Positions 1 to 5,781 of a DNA stretch of 12,116 bases are shown one piece after another. Where the stretch lies: NCBI GenBank assembly GCA_944388645.1, contig CALXJO010000021.1:1-12116 (forward strand), written 5' to 3'. The notes under the pieces are model-generated. The model was not told the origin of the DNA. It searched no databases and saw nothing but the letters and a program-made list of their open reading frames with translations. The stretch comes from an uncultured Clostridia bacterium. Lineage in GTDB: Bacteria; Bacillota; Clostridia; TANB77; CAG-508. Position 1 is the first letter of the stretch; each line of letters opens with the position of its first letter. Position numbers and translations under genes: made by a program.

Positions 1-300
1 TTTATTTATTATTTTTGTTTTTTTAATTATTTTTATTATTAATTATTTTTTTATTTTTTATTAATTAATTTTATTTACTATTTATTTTTAATTAATTATT
101 TTTATTTTAATTAATTTATTTAATAATTATTTTTTTATTATTTTATATTTGTTTTTTTAATTTTTAATTATTATTTTATATTATTTTTAATTATTTTATT
201 AGTTTTTATTATTTATTTTATTTAATTATTTTTATTAATTATTTTTTAATATTAATTTATATTAATTTTTTAATATAATAAATTAAAAATAATAAAAAAA
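1..300. other. Extremely A/T-only low-complexity intergenic tract
   Basis: By eye this stretch contains only about four G or C bases in 300, with T strongly favoured on the given strand. It is built from degenerate TTAATTATTTTTATT-like units. I see no open reading frame, promoter pair or hairpin of note before the corA terminator. It could be a genuine decayed intergenic spacer or a low-complexity contig end; the sequence alone does not decide. Confidence 0.8.
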
Positions 301-330
301 TAAATGCATATTTTACTATGCATTTTTTGT
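291..330 (-). terminator. Rho-independent terminator of corA
   Basis: A perfect 9-bp stem (302-310 AAATGCATA with 317-325 TATGCATTT) closes a 6-nt loop. Read on the minus strand it is followed by a T-rich run, the complement of the A-run at about 293-300. It lies immediately after the corA stop codon. A T-run also follows on the plus strand, so it may work in both directions. Confidence 0.75.
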
Positions 331-334
331 ATTT

Positions 335-1279
335 TTAATTTAACATATTTTTCTTTTTTAACCATGCAGAAGCACATATAGTTAAAATTAAAGAAATAAT
401 TATCATTATTAAAAATCCTAAATTATTTCCTGCAAATGGAACAGGAACATTCATTCCCCAAAAGCTAGCAATTAATGTTGGTATTGCAATTATAATTGTA
501 ATAGATGTTAAAACTTTCATAACTCCATTTAAATTATTTGAAATTATTGATGAATATGCTTCCATTGTTGTTGTTAAAATATTACTATATATTTGACTCA
601 TTTCAATGGCCTGTCTGTTTTCTATAATTGCATCTTCAAGTAGGTCTTCATCTTCTTCATATAATTTAATAACTTTTCCTCTCATTATTTTTTCCATTAA
701 CATTTCATTAGATTTTAAAGATGTTGTTAAATAGACCAAACTTTTTTCTAAGTTTAACATATGAACAATACCTGCATTTGTAGTAGACTTTTGCATTTTT
801 TCTTCAACTAATTCACTTTCTTGATTTACTTTAAGTAATGTATCAAGAAATGCTTTTGCATTATTATATAGTATTTGTAAAAGAATTCTACTTTTTTTAT
901 AAGTTGCAACTCGTCTTATTCCTTTTAATATATCTTCAAAAATAATATTTTCTTTTATTGAAACTGTTATTATATAATCATCTCTAACAAAAATTATGCC
1001 CATTGGAAGGGTTGTATAAATTCTAGATTTTTCATTTTCTTCAATTACTGGAGTATCAATAATAAATAAAACTTCTTCATTGTCATCGTCTACATCGACC
1101 CTAACTTTTTCCTCACTATCTAGGGCATATCTTATAAATTCTTCATTTATTTCAAGTGAAGTACAAACTAGCTTTATTTCGTCATCTGTCGGGTTACATA
1201 GGTCTATCCATGTTCCTTTTTGAAAAGTATTTACCTCATGTGTAATTCCTTTATTACTTGTCCTGTATAATTTTAACAT
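335..1279 (-). CDS. corA: CorA-family divalent metal ion transporter
   Basis: This is a 314-residue protein of the CorA/MIT family, whose members form pentameric inner-membrane channels for Mg2+ and sometimes Co2+ or other divalent ions. A long soluble N-terminal half with many acidic and helical stretches (about 1-250) precedes two C-terminal membrane segments (about 257-275 and 286-306). The signature G275-M276-N277 lies at the end of the first segment (ASFWGMNVP) and the tail is basic (WLKKK), as expected for cytoplasmic ends. Length is normal for the family. The ATG is supported by AGGAGGG at 1286-1292. The gene appears monocistronic: a terminator follows it and the tRNA-Lys terminator lies upstream. 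The ion actually carried cannot be read from the sequence. Confidence 0.93.
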   Translation of the reverse strand: MLKLYRTSNKGITHEVNTFQKGTWIDLCNPTDDEIKLVCTSLEINEEFIRYALDSEEKVRVDVDDDNEEVLFIIDTPVIEENEKSRIYTTLPMGIIFVRDDYIITVSIKENIIFEDILKGIRRVATYKKSRILLQILYNNAKAFLDTLLKVNQESELVEEKMQKSTTNAGIVHMLNLEKSLVYLTTSLKSNEMLMEKIMRGKVIKLYEEDEDLLEDAIIENRQAIEMSQIYSNILTTTMEAYSSIISNNLNGVMKVLTSITIIIAIPTLIASFWGMNVPVPFAGNNLGFLIMIIISLILTICASAWLKKKNMLN

Positions 1280-1344
1280 ATCTATCCCTCCTAATTTATA
1301 TAACCCTGACTATTATTACATTTTAATCAATTTTTTTAATATTT

Positions 1345-1375
1345 AAAAAAATACCTATATAATTATTATATAGGT
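1345..1375 (-). terminator. Terminator of the tRNA-Lys(CUU) gene
   Basis: A perfect 10-bp stem (1353-1362 ACCTATATAA with 1366-1375 TTATATAGGT) has a 3-nt loop. On the minus strand it is followed by a seven-T run (complement of 1345-1352). It starts about 10 nt after the tRNA 3' CCA, so it ends the tRNA transcript before corA. Confidence 0.85.
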
Positions 1376-1385
1376 AATGCTTTAA

Positions 1386-1461
1386 TGGTGCACCACCGGG
1401 GAGTCGAACCCCGGACCTTCTGATTAAGAGTCAGCTGCTCTACCAACTGAGCTAGTGGTGC
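1386..1461 (-). tRNA. tRNA-Lys (anticodon CUU)
   Basis: The 76-nt gene folds as a complete cloverleaf on the minus strand: acceptor GCACCAC/GTGGTGC, D-arm GCTC...GAGC, anticodon loop CTCTTAA giving anticodon CUU, T-arm with TTCGACT, discriminator A and encoded CCA. The outermost anticodon-stem pair (27-43) appears to be a G-A mismatch and the other four pairs are normal. It has its own consensus promoter and terminator. A second lysine tRNA (UUU) is at 5070-5145. Confidence 0.95.
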
Positions 1462-1474
1462 ATGAACATATTTT

Positions 1475-1503
1475 ATTATAATACTTCTAATATCTTTTGT
1501 CAA
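1475..1503 (-). promoter_or_regulatory. Consensus sigma-A promoter of tRNA-Lys(CUU)
   Basis: Read on the minus strand, TTGACA (1498-1503), a 17-nt spacer and TATAAT (1475-1480) match both consensus boxes exactly. The tRNA 5' end lies 13 nt after the -10 box. Confidence 0.9.
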
Positions 1504-1550
1504 CCAAAATCTTATTTTTTCCTTTATCCCTCACTTTTATAAATTACTTT

Positions 1551-1695
1551 GTTACAATTCACAGCCAATACAAACTTAAAATAAGGAAATTCTATATATT
1601 TTTATAGAATTTTTCGTCTTCCCAGAAGCGATAAAATTCGAAAAAATATATAAATTTCCTATATATAAATATTTTTTAATGCTTTGAATTGTTAC
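1551..1695. repeat. Long imperfect inverted repeat (MITE-like or structured RNA)
   Basis: The 145-nt stretch between tRNA-Lys and the vanW stop is nested and self-complementary. Outer arms are GTTACAATTCA (1551-1561) with 1685-1695 (10 of 11). Next come AGGAAATT (1584-1591) with 1653-1660, and after a one-base bulge TATATATTTTT (1593-1603) with 1642-1652. At the tip, AATTTT/AAAATT, CG/CG and CTTC/GAAG (1618-1621 with 1625-1628) close a CCA loop. No coding frame explains it. It could be a miniature transposable element, a processed 3' RNA of vanW, or a chance AT-rich palindrome, although the stacked inner pairs argue against chance. Confidence 0.5.
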
Positions 1696-1703
1696 CATTG
1701 CTT

Positions 1704-3239
1704 TTATTTCGTTCCTTTTTTTATTATTTTTTCTAGAGCATGATAATAATCTTGTGATATTATTTCATCAGAAATGATAGCTCCATTTTGTTTTAAAATT
1801 TTATGTGTTTCAGATGTACATCCATCATGTCCTTCTTGTGTTACTTGTGTAACTCCTTCTTCAAGTGATGAATCATTTTCATATCTTTCTGTTTTCTTTA
1901 TTATTGATGTTACTTGTGGTTGAATAACAACTTCATAGTCATTATCTTGTTTTATTCCTTTTATTGTTATTTCACAAACTCCATTTCTTGCTTTTGCCTC
2001 TATTTTAATTGCATAATCTCTATTATTTTTAAATTGAAAATCTAAACTCCCCCAAGATACTGTTGCATCTCTTCCTGGATCAACATATGATGTTTCAAAA
2101 TAGTGATTATATCTTTCAACAACTTCTAAATTAGCATATAACACAGCATTATATAAAGTAGAAGAAACCTGACAAATACCTCCTCCAATTTCTTGTACTA
2201 CTTTCCCACCAGCATATGCACCAGCTTCTTTATAACCTGCCTCAATTGTTCTTTTTCCAACTATTTGGTTATAAGAAAATGTCTCTCCTGGATAAATAAT
2301 TGTTCCATTTATCTTTTCAGAAGCTAAATTAACATTATTATCTCTATTTTCATTACTTGCATCATATAAAGTAGTATATGTTCCAAGAACATCTGGAAAG
2401 GCGTCTTCTCCTAAGTCATTTACAGTTTTACTTGGTAGAGTTATATTTAGCGGAATTATATATTCTTCCTTATCTTCTTGCAATATTTTTTGTATCTCTT
2501 CATTAGTTATAGCAAAATCTACTCCATTTACTTCTGAATGAACAACTGTAGGATTTTGTGTTATATATGCATCTTGTGCCTCTTTATATATTTCATCATG
2601 GATTTTTTCTATATCTATATTTTGTGGCTCTTTATTTATTACAGGAATTTCAATAGTATCTTTTTCTAAATTTAAATTAAATAATTGCTCTTCGATTAAA
2701 TTTAAAAACTTTTCCTCATCTACTATATTTCCTGCTTTTCCTTTTGTAATAATTAAATTATTATCTTCTATATAATATTCACTTTCTTGAAGTGCATCTG
2801 GTAAAGAGCTATTTATTTCATTTATTTTTTCTACTAATTTTTCTTTATTATAAATTTTATCAATATTTATATTTTTTGAAAATATTTTTGTAAATAAAAT
2901 ATTATAATTATTAATAAAAATATTTCCACCCCTACCTATATTATAAGCTTTAGTTATTGCATCATTTACATTATATTCAGGCTCTAATTCATTTAATATA
3001 AGTGATGTTTGATAATCATTATAAATTAATTTAATTTCTTTATTTTTTATTTTATTTATTAAATCATTTATTTTTGTAGTTGCTTCTTCCAGAGAATTGT
3101 TTGATACTTCTATTTTTTCTATAAATACTTTTGATAATATTTTATCATTTGCACTATTTATTAATGCAAAAATTACAGAAAAAAATAGTAAAATAAAAAA
3201 TAAAATTATAAATATTTTTATTACTTTTTTTATTTTCAT
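1704..3239 (-). CDS. VanW family protein with PG-binding-like domain, membrane anchored
   Basis: This is a 511-residue protein. It opens with a basic patch and one long hydrophobic segment (about 8-29), a signal anchor that would leave the rest outside the membrane. Residues about 80-200 resemble the PG_binding_4 repeat usually found ahead of VanW. The VanW domain spans about 285-430 and carries the recognisable YPGETFSYNQ (316-325), EIGGGICQVSSTLYNA (350-365) and NHYFETSYVDPGRDATVSWG stretches. The C-terminal 60 residues, with KKTERYENDSSLEEG, look like a degenerate G5-type domain. VanW is named after vancomycin-resistance clusters, but its biochemical role is unknown and most Clostridia carry such proteins with no link to resistance. 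The ATG is supported by GAGGT at 3246-3250. It is divergent from the carbohydrate-binding gene at 3415. No clear terminator is visible unless the inverted repeat at 1551-1695 serves. Confidence 0.9.
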   Translation of the reverse strand: MKIKKVIKIFIILFFILLFFSVIFALINSANDKILSKVFIEKIEVSNNSLEEATTKINDLINKIKNKEIKLIYNDYQTSLILNELEPEYNVNDAITKAYNIGRGGNIFINNYNILFTKIFSKNINIDKIYNKEKLVEKINEINSSLPDALQESEYYIEDNNLIITKGKAGNIVDEEKFLNLIEEQLFNLNLEKDTIEIPVINKEPQNIDIEKIHDEIYKEAQDAYITQNPTVVHSEVNGVDFAITNEEIQKILQEDKEEYIIPLNITLPSKTVNDLGEDAFPDVLGTYTTLYDASNENRDNNVNLASEKINGTIIYPGETFSYNQIVGKRTIEAGYKEAGAYAGGKVVQEIGGGICQVSSTLYNAVLYANLEVVERYNHYFETSYVDPGRDATVSWGSLDFQFKNNRDYAIKIEAKARNGVCEITIKGIKQDNDYEVVIQPQVTSIIKKTERYENDSSLEEGVTQVTQEGHDGCTSETHKILKQNGAIISDEIISQDYYHALEKIIKKGTK

Positions 3240-3352
3240 TTAATTACCTCATCTTTATTGTATACTACCACATTAGAAAATATTTTACAATTACAATATA
3301 ATTTATATTTATCTATTTTTTTTAAAATTTTTACATTTTTTTACCAAAACTA

Positions 3353-3381
3353 TTGAATATCTTTTTTTTTAATATTATAAT
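3353..3381 (+). promoter_or_regulatory. Sigma-A promoter of the CBM gene
   Basis: TTGAAT (3353-3358), a 17-nt spacer and TATAAT (3376-3381) stand 33 nt before the ATG at 3415. AGGAGAG at 3402-3408 gives a good ribosome binding site. The expected 5' leader is about 25 nt, too short for a riboswitch. Confidence 0.75.
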
Positions 3382-3414
3382 AGGTGTGACAAAAGATAAA
3401 TAGGAGAGAGAATT

Positions 3415-3888
3415 ATGGAATTAGTAAAGAATATATTTTTTAATACAGATAAACTTATTGAAGGAACAAATGTAAAAATTTCTTATACAGGACGTTTATT
3501 TGAGGAAAACTCAGAGTCTGTTTTTCTTCATTATGGTTTTGGTCCACAATGGGACAATGTAAATGAAGTGCAAATGTTAAAAACAGAATTAGGATTTCAA
3601 GCAGAAATTGAATTATTATCTGCAGATTCTTTAAATTTATGTTTTAGAAATTCAAATAATGAATGGGATAATAATAATAACCAAAATTATACCTTTACTA
3701 TAGAAAAGAAAGAAGTTGCTCTAGTACCACAAAATACTGGGTCTGAATTAGATGCTCCAAGAAGATTAAGAAGAACTTATATTTGGAGTAAAAAAGTAAG
3801 ATTAGCAATTTATAAAATTATACATTATTTACCAAAATTAATTTCTGGAAATTATAAGAGAAAAGCTTTAAATGGAAATAATAATTAA
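3415..3888 (+). CDS. Small CBM25/53-like carbohydrate-binding protein
   Basis: This is a 157-residue protein. Residues about 14-98 form a single beta-sandwich module resembling starch-binding families CBM25/CBM53. The recognisable stretches are FLHYGFGPQW (37-46), the central AEIELLSADSLNLCFRNS and the Asn-rich loop NSNNEWDNNNNQNY (79-92), whose aromatic residues in this family stack on glucan rings. No catalytic domain and no N-terminal signal peptide is present, so the module is predicted to be cytoplasmic or exported by another route. The C-terminal tail (about 115-157) is strongly basic and amphipathic (RRLRR, KKVR, KIIHYLPKL), which could bind a membrane, nucleic acid or a partner. It is a single-gene transcript with its own promoter and terminator. 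Glycogen or starch binding is an inference from the fold; the biological role is unknown. Confidence 0.75.
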   Translation: MELVKNIFFNTDKLIEGTNVKISYTGRLFEENSESVFLHYGFGPQWDNVNEVQMLKTELGFQAEIELLSADSLNLCFRNSNNEWDNNNNQNYTFTIEKKEVALVPQNTGSELDAPRRLRRTYIWSKKVRLAIYKIIHYLPKLISGNYKRKALNGNNN

Positions 3889-3930
3889 AAAAACTCTGCA
3901 TTAACTATAAAGTTAATGTAGAGTTTTTTT
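3887..3930. terminator. Bidirectional terminator between the CBM and SDR genes
   Basis: A 13-bp stem (3893-3905 with 3912-3924, one G-U pair on the plus strand) closes a 6-nt loop. It is flanked by an A-run on the left and a seven-T run on the right, so it can stop the rightward CBM transcript and the leftward SDR transcript. The SDR stop codon lies in its right flank. Confidence 0.88.
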
Positions 3931-4657
3931 ATATTAGCCATCCTCCATTTACTGATATTACTTGTCCTGTAATATATTCATCTTCTACAATCCATTCTAC
4001 AGTACGAGAAACATCTTCTACTTTTCCTATTTTCTGTAATGGAATTTCTTCTTTAATTTCTTGTTTTTCTTCTTCATTTAAATTATTATTCATTTCTGTA
4101 TCTATAAATCCTGGTGCAATACTATTAATTCTTATATTTGATGGTCCCATTTCTTTTGCTAAAGATTTTGTTAATGCATCTACACCAGCTTTGCTAACTG
4201 CATAATGGCTCTCACAAGAAGCTCCTGTAACTCCCCAAATAGAAGAAATATTTATTATAACACCATTTTTTTCATGAATCATATAAGGTAAAACTTCTTG
4301 GCACATGTAAAATACTGAATTTAAATTATTTGAAATCATGTTATTCCAGTCAGCATCAGTAATATCTAAAAACATTTTTACTTGATCTATTCCAGCATTG
4401 TTAATAACACAATCTATTTTTTTATATTTATTTATAACAAATTGAACTAGTTTTTTAACTTCATCTCTATTTGAGACATCTGCTTTAAATATATCTATAT
4501 TTATATTTTCTTTTTTTAAATTTTGTTGTAGTTCTATAGCTTTATTCTCAGATTTATTATAGTTTGCTATAACTATGTAGCCTTTTTTAGCCAAAGTTGT
4601 AGCAATGTTCCTACCAATTCCTCGAGAAGCTCCTGTTACAATAACAACTTTATTCAT
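3929..4657 (-). CDS. SDR-family oxidoreductase, FabG-like
   Basis: This is a 242-residue classical short-chain dehydrogenase/reductase with a Rossmann fold. The cofactor motif T8-G-A-S-R-G-I-G15 is followed by NNAG at 86-89, the catalytic Asn near 111 (NNLNSVF), Ser139, Tyr152 and Lys156 (Y-x3-K), and the PG-x-IDTEM segment at about 182-190. The C-terminus NGGWLI is typical of 3-oxoacyl-ACP reductase-like members. Arg12 after the Gly-rich loop is compatible with NADP(H) preference. The gene is not in a fatty-acid synthesis operon, so a role as the main FabG is not supported; it may reduce another keto substrate. The ATG at 4655-4657 is preceded by AAAGGG about 12 nt away, a somewhat distant ribosome binding site. 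It shares a terminator with the convergent CBM gene. Confidence 0.88.
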   Translation of the reverse strand: MNKVVIVTGASRGIGRNIATTLAKKGYIVIANYNKSENKAIELQQNLKKENINIDIFKADVSNRDEVKKLVQFVINKYKKIDCVINNAGIDQVKMFLDITDADWNNMISNNLNSVFYMCQEVLPYMIHEKNGVIINISSIWGVTGASCESHYAVSKAGVDALTKSLAKEMGPSNIRINSIAPGFIDTEMNNNLNEEEKQEIKEEIPLQKIGKVEDVSRTVEWIVEDEYITGQVISVNGGWLI

Positions 4658-4691
4658 ATTTTATATCATCCCTTTCTTAAGACACAAATCT

Positions 4692-4813
4692 GGTTGAAAA
4701 AGAATTGTGCTTTGGCTAGGCAAACAAGCAAGAAAATCGGAGGCGTGCTTTTTGCACGTTGAGGATTTTCGTAGCGCAGTTTAACAACGCCAAAACGCAA
4801 TTCTTTTTCAACC
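4692..4813. repeat. 122-bp palindromic MITE-like element
   Basis: Terminal inverted repeats of 25 nt (4692-4716 and 4789-4813, 23 identical) begin GGTTGAAAAAGAATTG. Inside them lie further nested pairs: GAAAATC (4732-4738) with GATTTTC (4764-4770), and GTGC (4745-4748) with GCAC (4754-4757). The two purine-rich internal segments (GGAGGC and GTTGAG) face each other as an internal loop. The interior is clearly richer in G and C than the flanks. There is no coding frame and no clear target-site duplication. A non-autonomous mobile element or a REP-like repeat fits best; a structured RNA is the alternative. It separates the SDR gene from the tRNA operon terminator. Confidence 0.65.
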
Positions 4814-4829
4814 TAACCTCTTTTATATA

Positions 4830-4865
4830 ATATAGTAAAATCCAAGCAATATTTTGCTTGGATTT
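4830..4865 (-). terminator. Terminator of the Lys-Glu-Thr tRNA operon
   Basis: A perfect 12-bp stem (4838-4849 AAATCCAAGCAA with 4854-4865) closes a TATT loop 4 nt beyond the 3' CCA of tRNA-Thr on the minus strand. The following tract is only moderately T-rich (TTTTACTATATT). Confidence 0.75.
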
Positions 4866-4868
4866 GTT

Positions 4869-4944
<76 letters not shown>

Positions 4945-4950
4945 ATTATT

Positions 4951-5025
4951 TGGTGACCCCGACGGGAATCGAACCCATGTCTCCGCCGTGAAAGGGCGAT
5001 GTCTTAACCTCTTGACCACGGGGCC
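4951..5025 (-). tRNA. tRNA-Glu (anticodon UUC)
   Basis: The 75-nt cloverleaf on the minus strand has acceptor GGCCCCG/CGGGGTC with one G-U pair, anticodon loop CTTTCAC (anticodon UUC) on a TCGCC/GGCGG stem, T-loop TTCGATT, discriminator A and encoded CCA. It is the middle gene of the operon. Confidence 0.95.
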
Positions 5026-5038
5026 TTATAGTTAACCT

Positions 5039-5066
5039 CTAGGATTTAAGAGCACTTAAATCCTAG
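5039..5066. other. Perfect hairpin between tRNA-Lys and tRNA-Glu
   Basis: CTAGGATTTAAG (5039-5050) pairs perfectly over 12 bp with 5055-5066 around an AGCA loop. No T-run follows on either strand, so it does not look like a terminator. It sits in the 44-nt spacer of the tRNA precursor, where it could guide processing or separate the two folds. Confidence 0.7.
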
Positions 5067-5069
5067 ACT

Positions 5070-5145
5070 TGGTGAGCCATCGCGGACTCGAACCGCGGAC
5101 AACTTGATTAAAAGTCAAGTGCTCTACCACCTGAGCTAATGACCC
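5070..5145 (-). tRNA. tRNA-Lys (anticodon UUU)
   Basis: The 76-nt cloverleaf on the minus strand has acceptor GGGTCAT/ATGGCTC with two G-U wobbles, D-arm GCTC...GAGC, anticodon stem CTTGA/TCAAG around loop CTTTTAA (anticodon UUU), T-arm CGCGG/CCGCG with TTCGAGT, discriminator A and encoded CCA. It is the first gene of the operon, directly after its promoter. Confidence 0.95.
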
Positions 5146-5168
5146 ATTTCTTGGTCAACGCATGTTAT

Positions 5169-5197
5169 ATTTTACACCATATTATTCAATTTGTCAA
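5169..5197 (-). promoter_or_regulatory. Sigma-A promoter of the tRNA operon
   Basis: On the minus strand TTGACA (5192-5197), a 17-nt spacer and TAAAAT (5169-5174) lie 23 nt before the first tRNA. The spacer is optimal and only one -10 base departs from consensus. Confidence 0.87.
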
Positions 5198-5223
5198 CGG
5201 TTTTATTAATTTTTTTTAAATTT

Positions 5224-5409
5224 TTACTTATTAATTTCTTTTAATAAATCTTCTACATCAATTCCATGCACCATGCAAGCTTCTTCTAATGTTTCTGCTT
5301 GAGATGCAGGACAGCCTATACAGTGCATTCCAGCACTTAATAAAACATCTACCTTCTCAGGATATTTTTCTACAATTTCTCCTATTTTTGTATCTTTATT
5401 TATTTCCAT
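5224..5409 (-). CDS. DUF1858 (hybrid-cluster-protein-associated redox disulfide) protein
   Basis: This 61-residue protein fills the whole DUF1858 domain (also described as a redox-disulfide domain associated with hybrid cluster protein). It shows the N-terminal pattern I-N-K-D-T-K-I-G-E-I-V-E-K-YP, then H29-C30-I-G-C33-P, the conserved C-x2-C followed by Pro and Ala. The paired cysteines suggest a thiol redox or metal-binding role, but the function is not established. The ATG has AGGAAAG at 5410-5416, unusually close to the start. A much stronger AAAGGAG lies about 40 nt upstream in front of ATGATGATAGCTTAA, a four-codon frame, so the leader could couple or regulate translation. It is a single gene divergent from the T4SS operon. 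Confidence 0.85.
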   Translation of the reverse strand: MEINKDTKIGEIVEKYPEKVDVLLSAGMHCIGCPASQAETLEEACMVHGIDVEDLLKEINK

Positions 5410-5423
5410 CTTTCCTAGTGGAT

Positions 5424-5484
5424 GTTAGCTTTTTAAGCTATCATCATTCTCCTTTCTTACAATTTGTAAGCTTAAAAAGCTTAC
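5424..5484 (-). promoter_or_regulatory. Self-complementary leader of the DUF1858 gene
   Basis: Two self-complementary hairpins, TAGCTT/AAGCTA (5426-5440) and GTAAGCTT/AAGCTTAC (5466-5484), are also complementary to each other over a perfect 13-nt arm (5427-5439 with 5469-5481). Local folding and long-range pairing are therefore mutually exclusive. The strong AAAGGAG site and the tiny ATGATGATAGCTTAA frame lie between the arms on the minus strand. This layout is compatible with a leader that toggles access to a ribosome binding site. No known riboswitch class was recognised. Confidence 0.4.
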
Positions 5485-5569
5485 ATAAACTGGATGGGTG
5501 AAAATTATTTTTCGCCCTCTTGTCCTCCCTTTATATTTTAATATTTTATCACATTTTTATTCAAAAGTA

Positions 5570-5598
5570 TAGACAAATTTAAAAAAATATAGTAAGAT
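5570..5598 (+). promoter_or_regulatory. Putative promoter of the T4SS-like operon
   Basis: TAGACA (5570-5575), a 17-nt spacer and TAAGAT (5593-5598) form an acceptable sigma-A promoter. A strong ribosome binding site AAGGAG follows at 5611-5616. It is the best promoter candidate between the divergent DUF1858 gene and the coupling-protein gene. Confidence 0.5.
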
Positions 5599-5625
5599 GG
5601 TAAAAACTGGAAGGAGTGATATTTT

Positions 5626-5781
5626 ATCAAAGTATATTTTTTCTTTATAGTTTTTTTCATTAATTTTTTTATTATTATTTATTTTATATATTCATCATTT
5701 CAAATATTCTTTTTAAACTCTGAACAAGGATCCAAGCTAGAACATGTAAACAACATAAAAAGAGGTGGTAACATTAAATAA
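5626..5781 (+). CDS. Possible small membrane peptide with non-canonical start
   Basis: The frame opened after the stop at 5617-5619 stays open to TAA at 5779-5781, and AAGGAG (5611-5616) stands 9 nt before ATC at 5626. No ATG, GTG or TTG lies at the expected place; ATC would be a near-cognate start. The product would be about 51 residues: a long Phe/Ile-rich hydrophobic segment beginning KVYFFFIVFFINFF, then a polar tail SEQGSKLEHVNNIKRGG. Membrane segment plus short polar tail resembles small leading genes of secretion operons, but I recognise no family. Its end overlaps the start region of the coupling-protein gene in another frame. It could equally be untranslated leader, a decayed gene, or the product of a base error at the start codon. 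Confidence 0.3.
   Translation: MKVYFFFIVFFINFFIIIYFIYSSFQIFFLNSEQGSKLEHVNNIKRGGNIK

Noticed and set aside
1704..3239. Vancomycin resistance determinant
   Set aside because: VanW proteins are common in Clostridia without resistance; no vanA/B ligase, vanH, vanX or vanRS genes are in the window.
3240..3320. Clear promoter for vanW
   Set aside because: TTGTAA-like and TATACA-like boxes exist on the minus strand but the spacing is poor and the region is so AT-rich that such matches are expected by chance.
4692..4813. CRISPR repeat or tRNA-like element
   Set aside because: It is one large palindrome without repeated units and spacers and has no cloverleaf or CCA end.
5289..5501. Plus-strand frame opposite the DUF1858 gene
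   Set aside because: It is antisense to a recognised conserved domain and its leader, has Phe/Leu-rich low-complexity content, and lacks a ribosome binding site.
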